A DNA stretch of 64,000 nucleotides from an uncultured Sphingomonadales bacterium (GTDB lineage: Bacteria; Pseudomonadota; Alphaproteobacteria; Sphingomonadales; Sphingomonadaceae), in NCBI GenBank assembly GCA_903821605.1, contig CAIJLZ010000013.1:186001-250000 (forward strand). Reading direction: 5' to 3'. The notes under the pieces were generated by a model. It was not told where the DNA came from. It saw nothing but the letters and a program-made list of their open reading frames with translations, and searched no databases. Below, piece after piece: positions 37,357 to 46,608 of the stretch (its first letter is position 1; every line of letters begins with the position of its first letter). A program made the translations under genes and the position numbers.

Positions 37357-38565
37357 TCACAGCTCGCTCGGGCCGACCGCATCGCGCATCATCTCGTCCA
37401 GTCGCGCCTGTGGTGGAAAACCTTCCACCACCCATTGGCGTTCGACCGCCTGTAACAGCCGCGCGACCTCTGGACCGGGCCGAATGCCATGGGCGATGAT
37501 GTCTTTGCCGGATAAGGGGAAGACGGGCCGCTCCCATGTGTTGAGCAATGCAACCGCCGCCAGCGCGCTTTGCCCGCCTGTGATCAGATAGCGGTCGACT
37601 GCGCCTTCCGTGCCAATGGACCACGCAATGGCGCGGGGATCGTTCGGCGCCATGTCCGACCAGCCAGCGGCAACCATCATCCGCTTGCGGTTGGCATTGG
37701 ACATTTTCAGCCGCTGCGCGACCTGTTCGGCCAGCATCGGTAAAGGTGGCAACAACGCCGCCAATCGCCGGATCGGATCGGGCTGGATGCCGCTTTCCAC
37801 TTCGCTGGTGATGGTCGCGCGCAACCGTATCACGCCGTCCGCCGTCACTTCAGGAATGACCGGACGGAAAATGCCCTCGCGCTCCATCAGCGCAACGGTC
37901 AGGCCGGGATCAGGCAGGTTGAGCAGGTGAACCAGCTCCGCCGCGATCCGTTCCCGCGACAATGCCATCAGGTCATTGGCCCGCGCGATACAGGCCGCGA
38001 GTGCTGACGGATCGGGCGCGCCTGCGGCGAAACGCGCATGGAAACGGAAGAACCGCAGGATACGTAGATGATCTTCGGCAATGCGGGTGAGCGGGTCGCC
38101 GATAAACCGCACGCGATGAGCCTCAAGATCGGCCAGCCCGCCAAAGAAATCGGTGATTTCCAGCGTCAAGGGATCGGCATACAGGGCGTTGATGGTGAAA
38201 TCGCGCCGGGATGCATCCTCCTGCCAGTCATCGCTATAGGCAATGGTTGCCCGGCGGCCATCGGTTGACACGTCGCGACGCAAGGTGGTGACCTCTACCG
38301 GGCCGGATGGCAGGACAGCGGTCACCGTGCCATGTTCGATCCCGGTCGGGACCACCTTGATCTGCGCTGCTCGGAGCCGCGCCATCACGGCGTCTGGCAA
38401 TAATAATGTGGCGCAATCGATATCTGCCACGCGATGACGCAGCAAGCCATCACGCACCGCGCCGCCGACAAAACGGATCAGCCCTTCGCCCGCCCCCAGC
38501 ACGTCGAGCAATTGCGCCAGGCCGTCATGACCATCAAGAATTTCACGCGGCAACCGCATCACCAC
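37357..38565 (-). CDS. cca: CCA tRNA nucleotidyltransferase
   Basis: A 402-residue class II nucleotidyltransferase. The head has GGAVRDGLLRHRVADIDCAT (GGxVRD and the DxD metal pair), TLRRDVSTDGR and RRDFTINALYADP, then the RNA-binding part with DHLRILRFFRFHARF. The enzyme adds or repairs the 3' CCA of tRNAs; a poly(A) polymerase function cannot be excluded. Both tRNAs in the window encode their CCA, so here it would act in repair for these. It overlaps the Nudix gene end by 7 bp. Confidence 0.9.
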   Translation of the reverse strand: MVMRLPREILDGHDGLAQLLDVLGAGEGLIRFVGGAVRDGLLRHRVADIDCATLLLPDAVMARLRAAQIKVVPTGIEHGTVTAVLPSGPVEVTTLRRDVSTDGRRATIAYSDDWQEDASRRDFTINALYADPLTLEITDFFGGLADLEAHRVRFIGDPLTRIAEDHLRILRFFRFHARFAAGAPDPSALAACIARANDLMALSRERIAAELVHLLNLPDPGLTVALMEREGIFRPVIPEVTADGVIRLRATITSEVESGIQPDPIRRLAALLPPLPMLAEQVAQRLKMSNANRKRMMVAAGWSDMAPNDPRAIAWSIGTEGAVDRYLITGGQSALAAVALLNTWERPVFPLSGKDIIAHGIRPGPEVARLLQAVERQWVVEGFPPQARLDEMMRDAVGPSEL

Positions 38566-39161
38566 AACCCCCGCAGCCGATGGCCGATATTGACCAGCAT
38601 GGCTGCCGTCGCGCCCCAGATGCGCTTATCCTGCCACTGCAGCTCATAAAATTGACGATCCATGCCCTTCCAATGCGCCTGTTGGAGGGTGAAGCTGGCC
38701 GGGTTAAATACGACATCCACCGGCACCTCGAATATCTCGGCCACCTCACCCGGATGGGCCTTGACCGTCAACTGGGACGACACGGCCGCTACCACCGGCG
38801 TCACGAGAAAATTCGTGCCGGTCTGATAGGGTTCGACCATGTCGATTACCGTCACATGATCGCGCGATAGGCCGACTTCCTCCTCGGCCTCGCGCAGCGC
38901 GGCGGCGATCACATCGGCGTCATCCGGATCAACCCGCCCCCCGGGAAAGGCGACCTGACCAGCATGGTTGGTCAGATGATCCATCCGCTGGGTGAGCAAA
39001 ACCGTCGGACGCGGTCGGTCGATCAGGCCCACCAGCACCGCCGCCGGTGTGGGGGTGATATGTTCCCGACGATGAACCAGCACACCATCGCCGGGCCAAA
39101 TCTGGCTGGCGTCATAATCTTGGCGCGCCAATGCTGTCCGGATCCGATCAGCAAGCGTCAT
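38559..39161 (-). CDS. Nudix hydrolase, CoA pyrophosphatase type
   Basis: A 200-residue hydrolase with the Nudix box GGRVDPDDADVIAAALREAE running into EEVGL, preceded by VLLTQRMDHLTNHAGQVAFP, the pattern of NudL/CoA diphosphatases. It probably cleaves CoA or other nucleotide diphosphates. The longer open frame is rejected; the ATG at 39161 overlaps the DUF1285 stop by 4 bp (ATGA). It belongs to the DUF1285-nudix-cca unit, a conserved order in alphaproteobacteria. Confidence 0.88.
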   Translation of the reverse strand: MTLADRIRTALARQDYDASQIWPGDGVLVHRREHITPTPAAVLVGLIDRPRPTVLLTQRMDHLTNHAGQVAFPGGRVDPDDADVIAAALREAEEEVGLSRDHVTVIDMVEPYQTGTNFLVTPVVAAVSSQLTVKAHPGEVAEIFEVPVDVVFNPASFTLQQAHWKGMDRQFYELQWQDKRIWGATAAMLVNIGHRLRGLW

Positions 39162-39727
39162 GCGGCAGGCTCCAGCGGGAAGAAGGCGCCGTCGCTCCAT
39201 AGCCCAACCGGGTCACCGCCCTCATCAAGCGCAAGCTGTGCGAGTTCATAATATACCGGGCGCGCCATCCGTGCCTCCAGCCCAGCGCGCACCATGAGAT
39301 AGGGGCGCGGACCATCCTCAAACTGGACAAAGCGCAGAGGATGGTCTGGCCCGGCAATCACGACATCACCGACATTGGTCCGGAAAGCGAGCCGGCGATC
39401 CCGTCCCTCGCCCTCGCTGTTCACCTCCACCGCGATGAACGGCACGTCGTCCACATCGATGTCGAGCTTTTCAACGGGGGTGACCAGCACATAGCCGCCA
39501 TCCGCCTCACGCCGCAAAATGGTCGAAAACAGCCGAACCATGGCCGGGCGGCCAATCGGGCTGCCTTCATGGAACCATGTGCCATCAGCCTTGATCTGCA
39601 TCGCGCTGTGCCCACAATGCGGTGGGTTCCACTGCGCAACCGGCGGCAGACGCTTGTCGGCCACCGCTTGGGCGATTTCCGCCAGCGTCATGGAGGAAAT
39701 ATCGATCGGGTCCGCGTTCTTCACCAT
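39158..39727 (-). CDS. DUF1285 family protein
   Basis: A 189-residue protein recognisable as DUF1285: NPPHCGHSAMQIKADGTWFH, SPIGRPAMVRLFSTILRR, PVEKLDIDVDDVPFIAVEV and LWSDGAFFPL. Crystal structures of relatives exist, but the function is not established. The open frame continues 41 codons upstream into repeat DNA; those residues are not family-like, so the internal ATG was chosen. First gene of the DUF1285-nudix-cca unit. Confidence 0.85.
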   Translation of the reverse strand: MVKNADPIDISSMTLAEIAQAVADKRLPPVAQWNPPHCGHSAMQIKADGTWFHEGSPIGRPAMVRLFSTILRREADGGYVLVTPVEKLDIDVDDVPFIAVEVNSEGEGRDRRLAFRTNVGDVVIAGPDHPLRFVQFEDGPRPYLMVRAGLEARMARPVYYELAQLALDEGGDPVGLWSDGAFFPLEPAA

Positions 39728-40112
39728 TGGCCATGCCCTCGCACGAGTGGCCGCAAATGCCAAGCCCCCGGACGCCGCACCGGTCGTCGTCATGCTGAGT
39801 TGGTTTCGGCATCTCCCCCACCACCGCCCGCCCCCACAGAGCATCGTCATGCTGAACTCGTTTCAGTATCTGCCCGCAGCCGGTGGCTCTGCCTGATGGA
39901 CCCTGAAACAAGTTCAGGGTGACGAATGGGGAGATGGATGGCGTGCGAGGGCAGGCACCGGCGCTCACGCTCGCACCGAGACCACCGTCTCCCTCGCCAC
40001 CATCCCACCCTGCAAAGAGCGTCGTCATGCTGAACTCGCTTCAGCATCTCCCCGCAGCCCGCATCCTCTCCCCTCTTGACCCTGCCGGGCGTTCCACGCA
40101 TCAGCATCCATC
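39728..40112. other. Gene-free gap with REP-like repeats upstream of gmk
   Basis: 385 bp between the divergent DUF1285 and gmk genes. It contains the repeats listed separately and, between them, GC-rich filler with no recognised gene. Promoters for both genes must lie here. Confidence 0.6.
39785..40055. repeat. REP-like repeat locus 2 (one composite copy, two half units)
   Basis: Half unit CATGCTGAGTTGG (from 39791). A composite copy with CTGAACTCGTTTCAG (from 39853) faces CTGAAACAAGTTCAG (from 39903) across about 35 bp, followed by GGGTGACGA. Another half unit CTGAACTCGCTTCAG begins at 40030. The facing pair repeats the layout of locus 1 closely, including a TGATGGACC just before the right half. 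Confidence 0.85.
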
Positions 40113-40751
40113 ATGACCGACACCAGCTCTCCAATCCGCCGCCGTGGCCTTTTGTTCGTCCTGTCCTCCCCTTCCGGGGCCGGAAAATCGACGATTTCAA
40201 GAATGTTGCTGGAGTCGGATGCCGAAATCCGCATGTCGGTGTCGGCCACCACACGGCCGATGCGCCCCGGCGAGGTCGATGGCGTCCACTATCATTTCCT
40301 GACCCATGAGCAGTTTGAGAAGATGGAGCAGGCCGAGCAGTTTCTCGAATGGGCGCATGTCTTTTCCAACCGCTATGGCACCCCGCGCGCCGGGGTGGAG
40401 CAGATTGTGTCCGATGGTCGGGATGTGTTGTTCGATATTGACTGGCAGGGCACGCAGCAGTTGCACGCCAAGATGCGCGATGATCTGGTGCGCGTCTTCA
40501 TCCTGCCGCCCAGCATGGATGAGCTGGAACGCCGGTTGCGCGGGCGTGGCACCGATAGCGCGGACGTCATCCAGGGCCGGATGGATCGTGCCGCGAGCGA
40601 AATCAGCCATTGGGCGGAATATGACTATGTCTTGGTCAACGATGATGCCACCGCCTGTCTTGAACAGGTGAAGAGCATCCTCGCGGCCGAGCGGCTCAAG
40701 CGCGCGCGCAATGTCGGGCTTGTCGATTTCGTGCGCGGGATGATCGGTTAG
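40113..40751 (+). CDS. gmk: Guanylate kinase
   Basis: A 212-residue enzyme converting GMP to GDP with ATP. The P-loop SSPSGAGKSTISRML is near residues 18-32. The GMP-binding region SATTRPMRPGEVDGVHYHFL and EWAHVFSNRYGTP is complete. It lies next to trmB on the opposite strand, 17 bp from its stop. Length is normal. Confidence 0.95.
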   Translation: MTDTSSPIRRRGLLFVLSSPSGAGKSTISRMLLESDAEIRMSVSATTRPMRPGEVDGVHYHFLTHEQFEKMEQAEQFLEWAHVFSNRYGTPRAGVEQIVSDGRDVLFDIDWQGTQQLHAKMRDDLVRVFILPPSMDELERRLRGRGTDSADVIQGRMDRAASEISHWAEYDYVLVNDDATACLEQVKSILAAERLKRARNVGLVDFVRGMIG

Positions 40752-40768
40752 CCCGATCCTCGTCGGGA

Positions 40769-41446
40769 TCAGACCCGCTTATAGCGGAAATACCAGACTT
40801 CATGGCCAATACGCCGCGCCTTGCGCTCATAGCGTGTCTCGGGCCAATCATCTGGCCGGACCTGAAAATCCCGGCAGTCCGAGACTTGCCACTCGAAATC
40901 CTTGTGCTTGCCCATCTGCATCATCGCCCAGCGGACATAGACCGGGTGATCGGTCCCAAACCGAAACTCGCCACCGGGTTTAAGCTTGGCGGCAATACGG
41001 TCGAGCGGACCTGCGTTCATCATCCGGCGCTTGGCATGGCGCGCCTTGGGCCAAGGATCAGGGTGGAGCAGATAAGCGCGATCCAGCGAGGCATCGGGCA
41101 GGCGCGACAATACATCAAGCGCATCGCCCATGTGCAGCCGGACATTGGTCAGCTCTTGCTCGTCAATATGCAGCAGCGCGCCGACCACGCCATTCAGAAA
41201 TGGTTCGCAGCCAATAAAACCATGGTCGGGCCGCATCATCGCCTGACCAGCGAGATGCTCGCCCGCGCCGAAGCCGATTTCCAGCTCCAAGGGGCGATCA
41301 TCGCCAAACAGCACGCGGGCATCAAGCGGCCCTTCCGGCACCGCCACTTCGGGGAGCAACTCATCGATCAGCTGTTGCTGACCCTTGCGGAGTTTGTGCC
41401 CGGCACGGCGGCCATAGAGACGATTGAGGGTGGTAGGGTCTTTCAT
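40769..41446 (-). CDS. trmB: tRNA (guanine-N7)-methyltransferase
   Basis: A 225-residue SAM enzyme making m7G46 in tRNA. The SAM motif is LELEIGFGAGEHLAGQAMM, and the characteristic LLHPDPWPKARHAKRRMMN and HPVYVRWAMMQM follow. It is preceded on its strand by a repeat locus and by metK, which supplies the methyl donor, although separated by a terminator. Confidence 0.94.
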   Translation of the reverse strand: MKDPTTLNRLYGRRAGHKLRKGQQQLIDELLPEVAVPEGPLDARVLFGDDRPLELEIGFGAGEHLAGQAMMRPDHGFIGCEPFLNGVVGALLHIDEQELTNVRLHMGDALDVLSRLPDASLDRAYLLHPDPWPKARHAKRRMMNAGPLDRIAAKLKPGGEFRFGTDHPVYVRWAMMQMGKHKDFEWQVSDCRDFQVRPDDWPETRYERKARRIGHEVWYFRYKRV

Positions 41447-41546
41447 GGCGGAGGGCCATGCCTCGCACCGGGCAAGAGATCAAGGGCGATCCGGTTGGTT
41501 TATACGCTTCCCGCAACTATCCGCCTTCGTCACTCACTCCCCCGTT

Positions 41547-41630
41547 TCGTCATGCTGAACTCGTTTCAGCATCTCCCCGAAGCTGGTGCCTCTCCCGGCT
41601 CGGCCCTAAACCAACTTCAGGGTGACGACT
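41547..41630. repeat. REP-like repeat locus 3 (one composite copy)
   Basis: CTGAACTCGTTTCAG (from 41555) faces a diverged right half CTAAACCAACTTCAG (from 41606), followed by GGGTGACGA. Spacing and outer sequence match loci 1 and 2. It fills most of the gap between trmB and the metK terminator. Confidence 0.8.
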
Positions 41631-41651
41631 GTCTGGCCCCAACACCCGCAC

Positions 41652-41681
41652 AAAAAAGGGGGCAGACCGAAGCCCACCCCC
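41652..41681 (-). terminator. Rho-independent terminator after metK
   Basis: On the minus strand GGGGGTGGGC - TTCG - GTCTGCCCCC pairs over ten positions (with G-U pairs) around a TTCG tetraloop and is followed by TTTTTT. It lies 28 bp beyond the metK stop. On the plus strand the pairing is broken, so it works in one direction only. Confidence 0.88.
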
Positions 41682-41708
41682 TCATTCCCTTCAACCCGGA
41701 GCAGCAGC

Positions 41709-42914
41709 TTACAGCGCCGCCTTCAGCGCCTCGACCAGATCGGTGCGCTCCCACGGGAAGAAGTCCCCGTCCGGCTTGCGGCCGAAATGGCCATATGCGG
41801 CGGTGCGGCGATAGATGGGCTTGTTCAGCCCCAGATGCACGCGAATGCCACGCGGGGTCAGACCGCCAAGCGCGTCGATCGACTTGATCGCGTCTTCCAG
41901 CTTGTCATCGGCAACCTTACCGGTGCCATGGGTATCGACATATAGCGACAGTGGCTTGGACACGCCGATGGCATAGGCCAACTGGATCGTGCAGCGCGTG
42001 GCAAGGCCTGCCGCCACGATGTTCTTCGCGAGATAGCGGGTGATATAGGCTGCCGAGCGGTCGACCTTGGTCGGGTCTTTGCCGCTGAACGCGCCGCCGC
42101 CATGCGGGGCTGCGCCGCCATAGGTGTCGACGATGATCTTGCGCCCCGTCAAGCCAGCATCGCCGTCCGGGCCGCCGATTTCAAAGCTGCCGGTCGGGTT
42201 GATGTGATATTCGGTGTCACCCGACAGCAGGCTGGCGGGCAGAATATCCGCCACCACGCGCTTCACATAATCCTTCAATTCTGCCTCATTCGCGCCTGTG
42301 TCATAGCCCGGCTTGTGCTGGGTCGACACCACGATGGCAGTGGCCGCCACCGGCTTGCCGTTCTCGAAGCGCAATGTCACTTGGCTCTTGGCATCCGGCT
42401 CCAGAAACGGTGCCGCGCCCGAATGGCGGTCGGCGGCCATGCGTTCGAGAATTTTGTGGCTGTAATAGAGCGTCGCCGGCATCAAGTCGGGCGTCTCATC
42501 ACAGGCAAAACCGAACATGATGCCCTGATCGCCCGCGCCTTCATCCTTGTTACCGCTGGCATCCACGCCCTGCGCGATATGAGCCGACTGGCCATGCAAG
42601 TTATTTTCGAAGCGGAAGGTCTTCCAGTGGAAGCCCGCCTGCTCATAACCGATATCCTTCACGACGTTGCGAACGGTCGCCTCGATCTCATCAAGCGCGC
42701 CCGGTGCCCATGCGCCGTTCTCATACACGCCCTTGCAGCGGATCTCGCCCGCCAGCACGACCAGTTGTGTCGTCGTCAGCGTCTCGCAAGCGACGCGCGC
42801 TTCCGGATCCTTGGAAAGGAACAGGTCGACAATCGAGTCTGAAATCTGATCCGCGACCTTGTCCGGATGACCTTCCGAAACCGACTCGGAGGTGAAGAGA
42901 TAATTGGCACGCAT
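41709..42914 (-). CDS. metK: S-adenosylmethionine synthetase
   Basis: A 401-residue enzyme making SAM from methionine and ATP. The signatures are [52 protein letters not shown] and KIIVDTYGG. The gene is closely followed by a terminator and preceded by a 22-bp palindrome that may be an operator. The 51-bp leader is too short for any known SAM riboswitch class together with an expression platform. It is downstream of lnt on the same strand. Confidence 0.97.
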   Translation of the reverse strand: MRANYLFTSESVSEGHPDKVADQISDSIVDLFLSKDPEARVACETLTTTQLVVLAGEIRCKGVYENGAWAPGALDEIEATVRNVVKDIGYEQAGFHWKTFRFENNLHGQSAHIAQGVDASGNKDEGAGDQGIMFGFACDETPDLMPATLYYSHKILERMAADRHSGAAPFLEPDAKSQVTLRFENGKPVAATAIVVSTQHKPGYDTGANEAELKDYVKRVVADILPASLLSGDTEYHINPTGSFEIGGPDGDAGLTGRKIIVDTYGGAAPHGGGAFSGKDPTKVDRSAAYITRYLAKNIVAAGLATRCTIQLAYAIGVSKPLSLYVDTHGTGKVADDKLEDAIKSIDALGGLTPRGIRVHLGLNKPIYRRTAAYGHFGRKPDGDFFPWERTDLVEALKAAL

Positions 42915-42937
42915 CGCGCAAATCCTCGTGAGTTGAA

Positions 42938-42959
42938 GATATAAAGAAGTCCTTATGTC
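42938..42959. promoter_or_regulatory. Palindrome upstream of metK, candidate operator
   Basis: GATATAAAGA and TCCTTATGTC separated by AG; 8 of 10 positions are complementary. It lies 24 bp before the metK ATG, in an AT-rich 51-bp gap. ArsR-family SAH sensors (SahR) are known to control metK, metH and ahcY through AT-rich palindromes in Proteobacteria. This could be such a site, but I cannot check the consensus here. Confidence 0.5.
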
Positions 42960-42965
42960 CGCCCT

Positions 42966-44477
42966 TTAGCGTTTCCACCAACGCAAGGCAATCGCAGCCA
43001 GCAGCAAAATGCTTGCGAGCGCGAAAGCCAGGCTATTGCCATAACGCGCAAAGGGCGATGGCGGTTGCGACAGCGGCAGACGGGCGTCAATCGAGGCGGC
43101 GGCATGGAAGGCGAGGCTCTTCACGACATGGCCATGGCCATCAATCACCGCCGAAATGCCGGTTGGGGTCGACCGCAGGATCGGCATCGCTTCCTCGATA
43201 GCCCGCAATCGGGCCTGGGCGAGATGCTGCGGCGGGCCCCATGATCCAAACCATGCGTCATTCGATGGGTTGAACAGGAAGTCAGGGCGATGCGCCGCGT
43301 CAACCACATGGCCCGAGAAGATGACCTCATAGCAGATCTGCCCGCCCATACGGCCAAAGCCCGGCAGGTCAATGCTGCGCGGTCCGGGACCGGGCCAGAA
43401 ATCGAAATCACCCGGCACCAGTCGCGACAGGCCAATGGCCGACAATATCGGGCGCATCGGGAGATATTCGCCATAAGGCACGAGATGCGCCTTATCATAG
43501 CGCCCCCGCAACTGTCCGCGACTATCAAGCACGAACAGGCTGTTTCGGGCAGCAAGCGCACGATCGTCCTTGCCCCAGATAATCGCCACGCCCCCGGTCA
43601 TCAGCAGATCACGCGGACCGATCAGCGCCGCGATCCGGTCGCGAGCCCAAGCTTCATCCTCCAGATAATCGGGCACGGCCGCCTCGGGCCAGAAGATAAG
43701 CCGGGGTTCTGCCTGCGGGCGACCGCTCAATCGGGCGAGGCGTTGGAAATTTTGCGCGGCATAGTCCGTGCGCCATTTGTCTTGCTGACCGATGTTCGGC
43801 TGGACGATATGCACCAGCGGTTGGCGCGCCAGCTTGGTCGGGTCATCGCCGATCGGGTCGCCCAGCCCATAGGCCAGCGCCAGCAATGGCAGCAGGGCGG
43901 CGCCAGTCGCGGCCCGTGGATCGCGCCGCGCTAATAACCAGACGGCCCCCGCCGCCAATATCACCAGTGCGCCAAGTCCATAGGTGCCGACCAGCCGCGC
44001 CGCGCCAGCGATATCGACCGCGATTACGCCAAGCGGATTCCACCCAAAGCCAGTGAACAGCACCGCCCGCAGCCATTCCGCGACCAACCAGAAACCCGCG
44101 AAGAAAAAGACAAAGCCAAGCCGCCACCCCTGCCCCAGCCGCGATGCCGCCAGCGCGACAAGCCCGGGATATAGCGCAAGGTAAAGCGACAGCAGCACCA
44201 CCGCGATCCAGCCGAACCATGTCGGCATTTCCTCTTGGAATTGGAACGCACCGGCAATCCAATTGAGGCCGACGATGAAATGGCCAAGCCCGAACAGCCA
44301 GCCCCGCCCCAACGCCTGTTTCCAACTGGCCGAGACGAACACGGATTGCAGCAAAAGCGCAAAGCCGATCAATGTTAGCGGCCACCAGCCCAAGGGGGCA
44401 AAGCCAAGCGCGGACAGGCCGCCCAGCATCGGCAGCACCCACCAGCCGCGCACGCGCTTCAGATCAGGCAACAACAT
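42966..44477 (-). CDS. lnt: Apolipoprotein N-acyltransferase
   Basis: A 503-residue inner-membrane enzyme adding the third acyl chain to lipoproteins. Several N-terminal hydrophobic helices are followed by the nitrilase domain with the triad Glu (FWPEAAVPDYL), Lys (RYDKAHLVPYGEYLP) and Cys (GQICYEVIF), and a final helix (NSLAFALASILLLAAIALRW). The start at 44477 was chosen because the 63 upstream codons lie in metC sequence. It overlaps the end of metC by 14 bp. Confidence 0.92.
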   Translation of the reverse strand: MLLPDLKRVRGWWVLPMLGGLSALGFAPLGWWPLTLIGFALLLQSVFVSASWKQALGRGWLFGLGHFIVGLNWIAGAFQFQEEMPTWFGWIAVVLLSLYLALYPGLVALAASRLGQGWRLGFVFFFAGFWLVAEWLRAVLFTGFGWNPLGVIAVDIAGAARLVGTYGLGALVILAAGAVWLLARRDPRAATGAALLPLLALAYGLGDPIGDDPTKLARQPLVHIVQPNIGQQDKWRTDYAAQNFQRLARLSGRPQAEPRLIFWPEAAVPDYLEDEAWARDRIAALIGPRDLLMTGGVAIIWGKDDRALAARNSLFVLDSRGQLRGRYDKAHLVPYGEYLPMRPILSAIGLSRLVPGDFDFWPGPGPRSIDLPGFGRMGGQICYEVIFSGHVVDAAHRPDFLFNPSNDAWFGSWGPPQHLAQARLRAIEEAMPILRSTPTGISAVIDGHGHVVKSLAFHAAASIDARLPLSQPPSPFARYGNSLAFALASILLLAAIALRWWKR

Positions 44478-45657
44478 GCTCCAGCGATTGGCGAAGATCG
44501 GCGATGAGATCGGCGGGATCTTCCAGCCCGATATGCAGGCGAACGAGCAATCCCCGCCCTTCCCATGTGGTGGCGCTACGGATCGTCGCCGGGTCCACCG
44601 GCAGCGCAAGGCTTTCAAACCCGCCCCAACTGAAACCGATGCCAAATAACCGCAAGCGATCAACAAAGGCGCAGCGCTCGGCGTCGGTCACATCCGGGGT
44701 GAACTCAAAGCTGAACAGGCCGGATGCGCCCTTAAAGTCGCGTTTCCAAATTTCATGACCGGGGCAATCGGCAAATGCCGGGTGCAATAGGGTGCGGATC
44801 TTGGGCTGGGTCTGTAGCCAGCGCGCGACGGTGAGCGCGCTGTCGCCCTGTTGCTGCAGCCGCACCCCCATGGTTCGCAACCCCCGCGCCGCGAGCGCGG
44901 CATCATCGGGCGAGACCACCTGCCCATAGATTTGAGCGGACTTGCGCAGATCGTTCCAATAAGTGTCGGTTGTCGTGACCGAACCCATCATGACGTCAGA
45001 ATGGCCAACAACATATTTGGTGCAGGCGAGAATGGTGAAATCCACGCCATGCGCGATCGCCGGAAACAGCAACGGCGTGGCCCAAGTGTTGTCGATCATC
45101 GTCACCACGCCACGCCCCCGCGCAACGGCGCAGATCGCCGGGACATCCTGCACTTCGAACGTCAGGCTGCCCGGGCTTTCGATAAAAATCACCCGCGTAT
45201 TATCACGAAACAGGGCAGATATCCCGGCCCCGATCAATGGATCGAAAAAAGTCGTTTCCACCCCCATCGGGGCGAGCACCTGACGGCAGAACACTCGGGT
45301 CGGATCATAGACGCTGTCCGCGACCAACACATGATCGCCCGGCTTGATCACCGACAGCAGCGCCCCCGCAATAGCGGCTACCCCCGAAGGGTAAAGCATC
45401 GTCCCCGCTGCCCCCGGCTCAAGTCCGGTCAGCGCGTCGGCGAGCGACCATTGCGTCGGTGTCCCGCGCCGCCCGTAATAGAAATCGCCGTCCTGATTGC
45501 GCTTCACCGCCGCGCGCAATTGCGCAACGCTATCGAACAAGATGGTCGATGCGCGCCAGACCGGCGGATTGACCACCGCGCCTGTCCACGCCTCGCGTCG
45601 CCCGCCTGTGACCAGCCGGGTAAACGGCTGGTCCTGATCATGTTTCGAACCGCTCAC
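44464..45657 (-). CDS. metC: Cystathionine beta-lyase / trans-sulfuration PLP enzyme
   Basis: A 397-residue PLP enzyme of the Cys/Met metabolism family. PLP lysine is in ACTKYVVGHSDVMMGSV, and the conserved YPSGVAAIAGALLSV and YYGRRGTPTQWSLADALTGL are at the N-terminal side. Cystathionine beta-lyase fits best (the trans-sulfuration tail GIGFSWGGFESLALP), but gamma-lyase cannot be excluded. A GTG start overlapping the sseA stop (GTGA) is preferred over the upstream ATG that lies in sseA. Together with sseA, metK and lnt on one strand it forms a sulfur-oriented stretch. Confidence 0.85.
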   Translation of the reverse strand: MSGSKHDQDQPFTRLVTGGRREAWTGAVVNPPVWRASTILFDSVAQLRAAVKRNQDGDFYYGRRGTPTQWSLADALTGLEPGAAGTMLYPSGVAAIAGALLSVIKPGDHVLVADSVYDPTRVFCRQVLAPMGVETTFFDPLIGAGISALFRDNTRVIFIESPGSLTFEVQDVPAICAVARGRGVVTMIDNTWATPLLFPAIAHGVDFTILACTKYVVGHSDVMMGSVTTTDTYWNDLRKSAQIYGQVVSPDDAALAARGLRTMGVRLQQQGDSALTVARWLQTQPKIRTLLHPAFADCPGHEIWKRDFKGASGLFSFEFTPDVTDAERCAFVDRLRLFGIGFSWGGFESLALPVDPATIRSATTWEGRGLLVRLHIGLEDPADLIADLRQSLEHVVA

Positions 45658-46496
45658 GCCGCCCCGGTGGCCTTGGGCGTCTGCGGGTCGACGCCCCATT
45701 CGCTCCACGACCCGTCATATAAGGCGATGTCCTTTTTGCCGGTCAGCGCCGCGGCGAAATATAGCACCGCTGCCGTGATGCCGGAACCGCAGGTCGTGAT
45801 CAGCGGCTTGGATAAATCGACGCCTGCCCCATCAAAAGCAGCCTTGATCCCTTCGGCGGACTTGTAGGTGCCGTCGGCGTTGAACACCTGATCATAGGGC
45901 AGATTGCGCGAGGCCGGGATATGGCCCGATGCGCAGCCCGGGCGGGTTTCTGGTTCTTCGCCGGTAAAGCGGGCCGCCCCGCGTGCATCAACCACGACCG
46001 CCGCGCCCGATGTCAGATTGGCGAGCACGTCCTCTTTGCTGCGCACTGGTTCCGGATCGGCCCAGACCGTGAAATGGCGATGGCGCAGCTTGGTGACACC
46101 CGCTTCAATCGCGCGACCTTCGGCCTGCCATTTGGCAAGTCCGCCATCGAGGATCGCAACGTCATGCGCGCCGAACATGCGCAGCATCCACCATGCGCGG
46201 GCTGCGGTCTTGTGTGGTGCATTGTCATAAAGGACGATACGGCTGCCATCGCCAAGGCCGAGCGCCTGCATCCGGCTGGCAAATTTTTCCGCCGTGGGCG
46301 CCATGTTCGGCACCGCATTGCTTGGGTCGGCCAGTTCGGCAAGGTCCATGAAGATCGCGCCCGGAATATGAGCTTGCTCGAATTCGGCTCGGGCATCGCG
46401 ACCGGCTTCTGGCAAAAACTGGGTCGCATCGACAACGCGCAGGTCGAATGCGCCGAGTTCTCCGGCCAGCCATTCGGTTGAAACAAGTGCGTCCAT
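45654..46496 (-). CDS. sseA: 3-mercaptopyruvate sulfurtransferase
   Basis: A 280-residue protein with two rhodanese domains. The active-site loop CGSGIT (in [13 protein letters not shown]) is the form typical of mercaptopyruvate sulfurtransferases, not thiosulfate rhodaneses (CRKGVT-like). AGGAG lies 8 bases before the chosen ATG. An in-frame ATG 78 bp upstream overlaps the divergent queF region and is rejected. Coupled with metC by a 4-bp overlap. Confidence 0.9.
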   Translation of the reverse strand: MDALVSTEWLAGELGAFDLRVVDATQFLPEAGRDARAEFEQAHIPGAIFMDLAELADPSNAVPNMAPTAEKFASRMQALGLGDGSRIVLYDNAPHKTAARAWWMLRMFGAHDVAILDGGLAKWQAEGRAIEAGVTKLRHRHFTVWADPEPVRSKEDVLANLTSGAAVVVDARGAARFTGEEPETRPGCASGHIPASRNLPYDQVFNADGTYKSAEGIKAAFDGAGVDLSKPLITTCGSGITAAVLYFAAALTGKKDIALYDGSWSEWGVDPQTPKATGAA

Positions 46497-46608
46497 GGCG
46501 AATCTCCTAAGTTCAGATCTTGCGAGCGCCATTCCTACCGCGCCGGCCTGCACCCGTCGAGGGGAGCGGTGCATTGTATTTCAGGTCAGGATTGCCTATT
46601 TGCGGGCC

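Noticed and set aside
37350-37370. Terminator between the second TadE-like gene and cca
   Set aside because: A 6-bp CGAGCG/CGCTCG hairpin is visible, but it lacks a T tail on either strand.
42915-42965. SAM riboswitch in front of metK
   Set aside because: Only 51 bp are available, and the main feature is a DNA-style palindrome; no aptamer core was seen.
44851-45867. Long open frame antisense to metC and sseA
   Set aside because: It crosses two well-supported genes and has no family resemblance.
46497-46608. preQ1 riboswitch in front of queF
   Set aside because: No C-rich/A-rich pseudoknot pattern was found close to the start codon.
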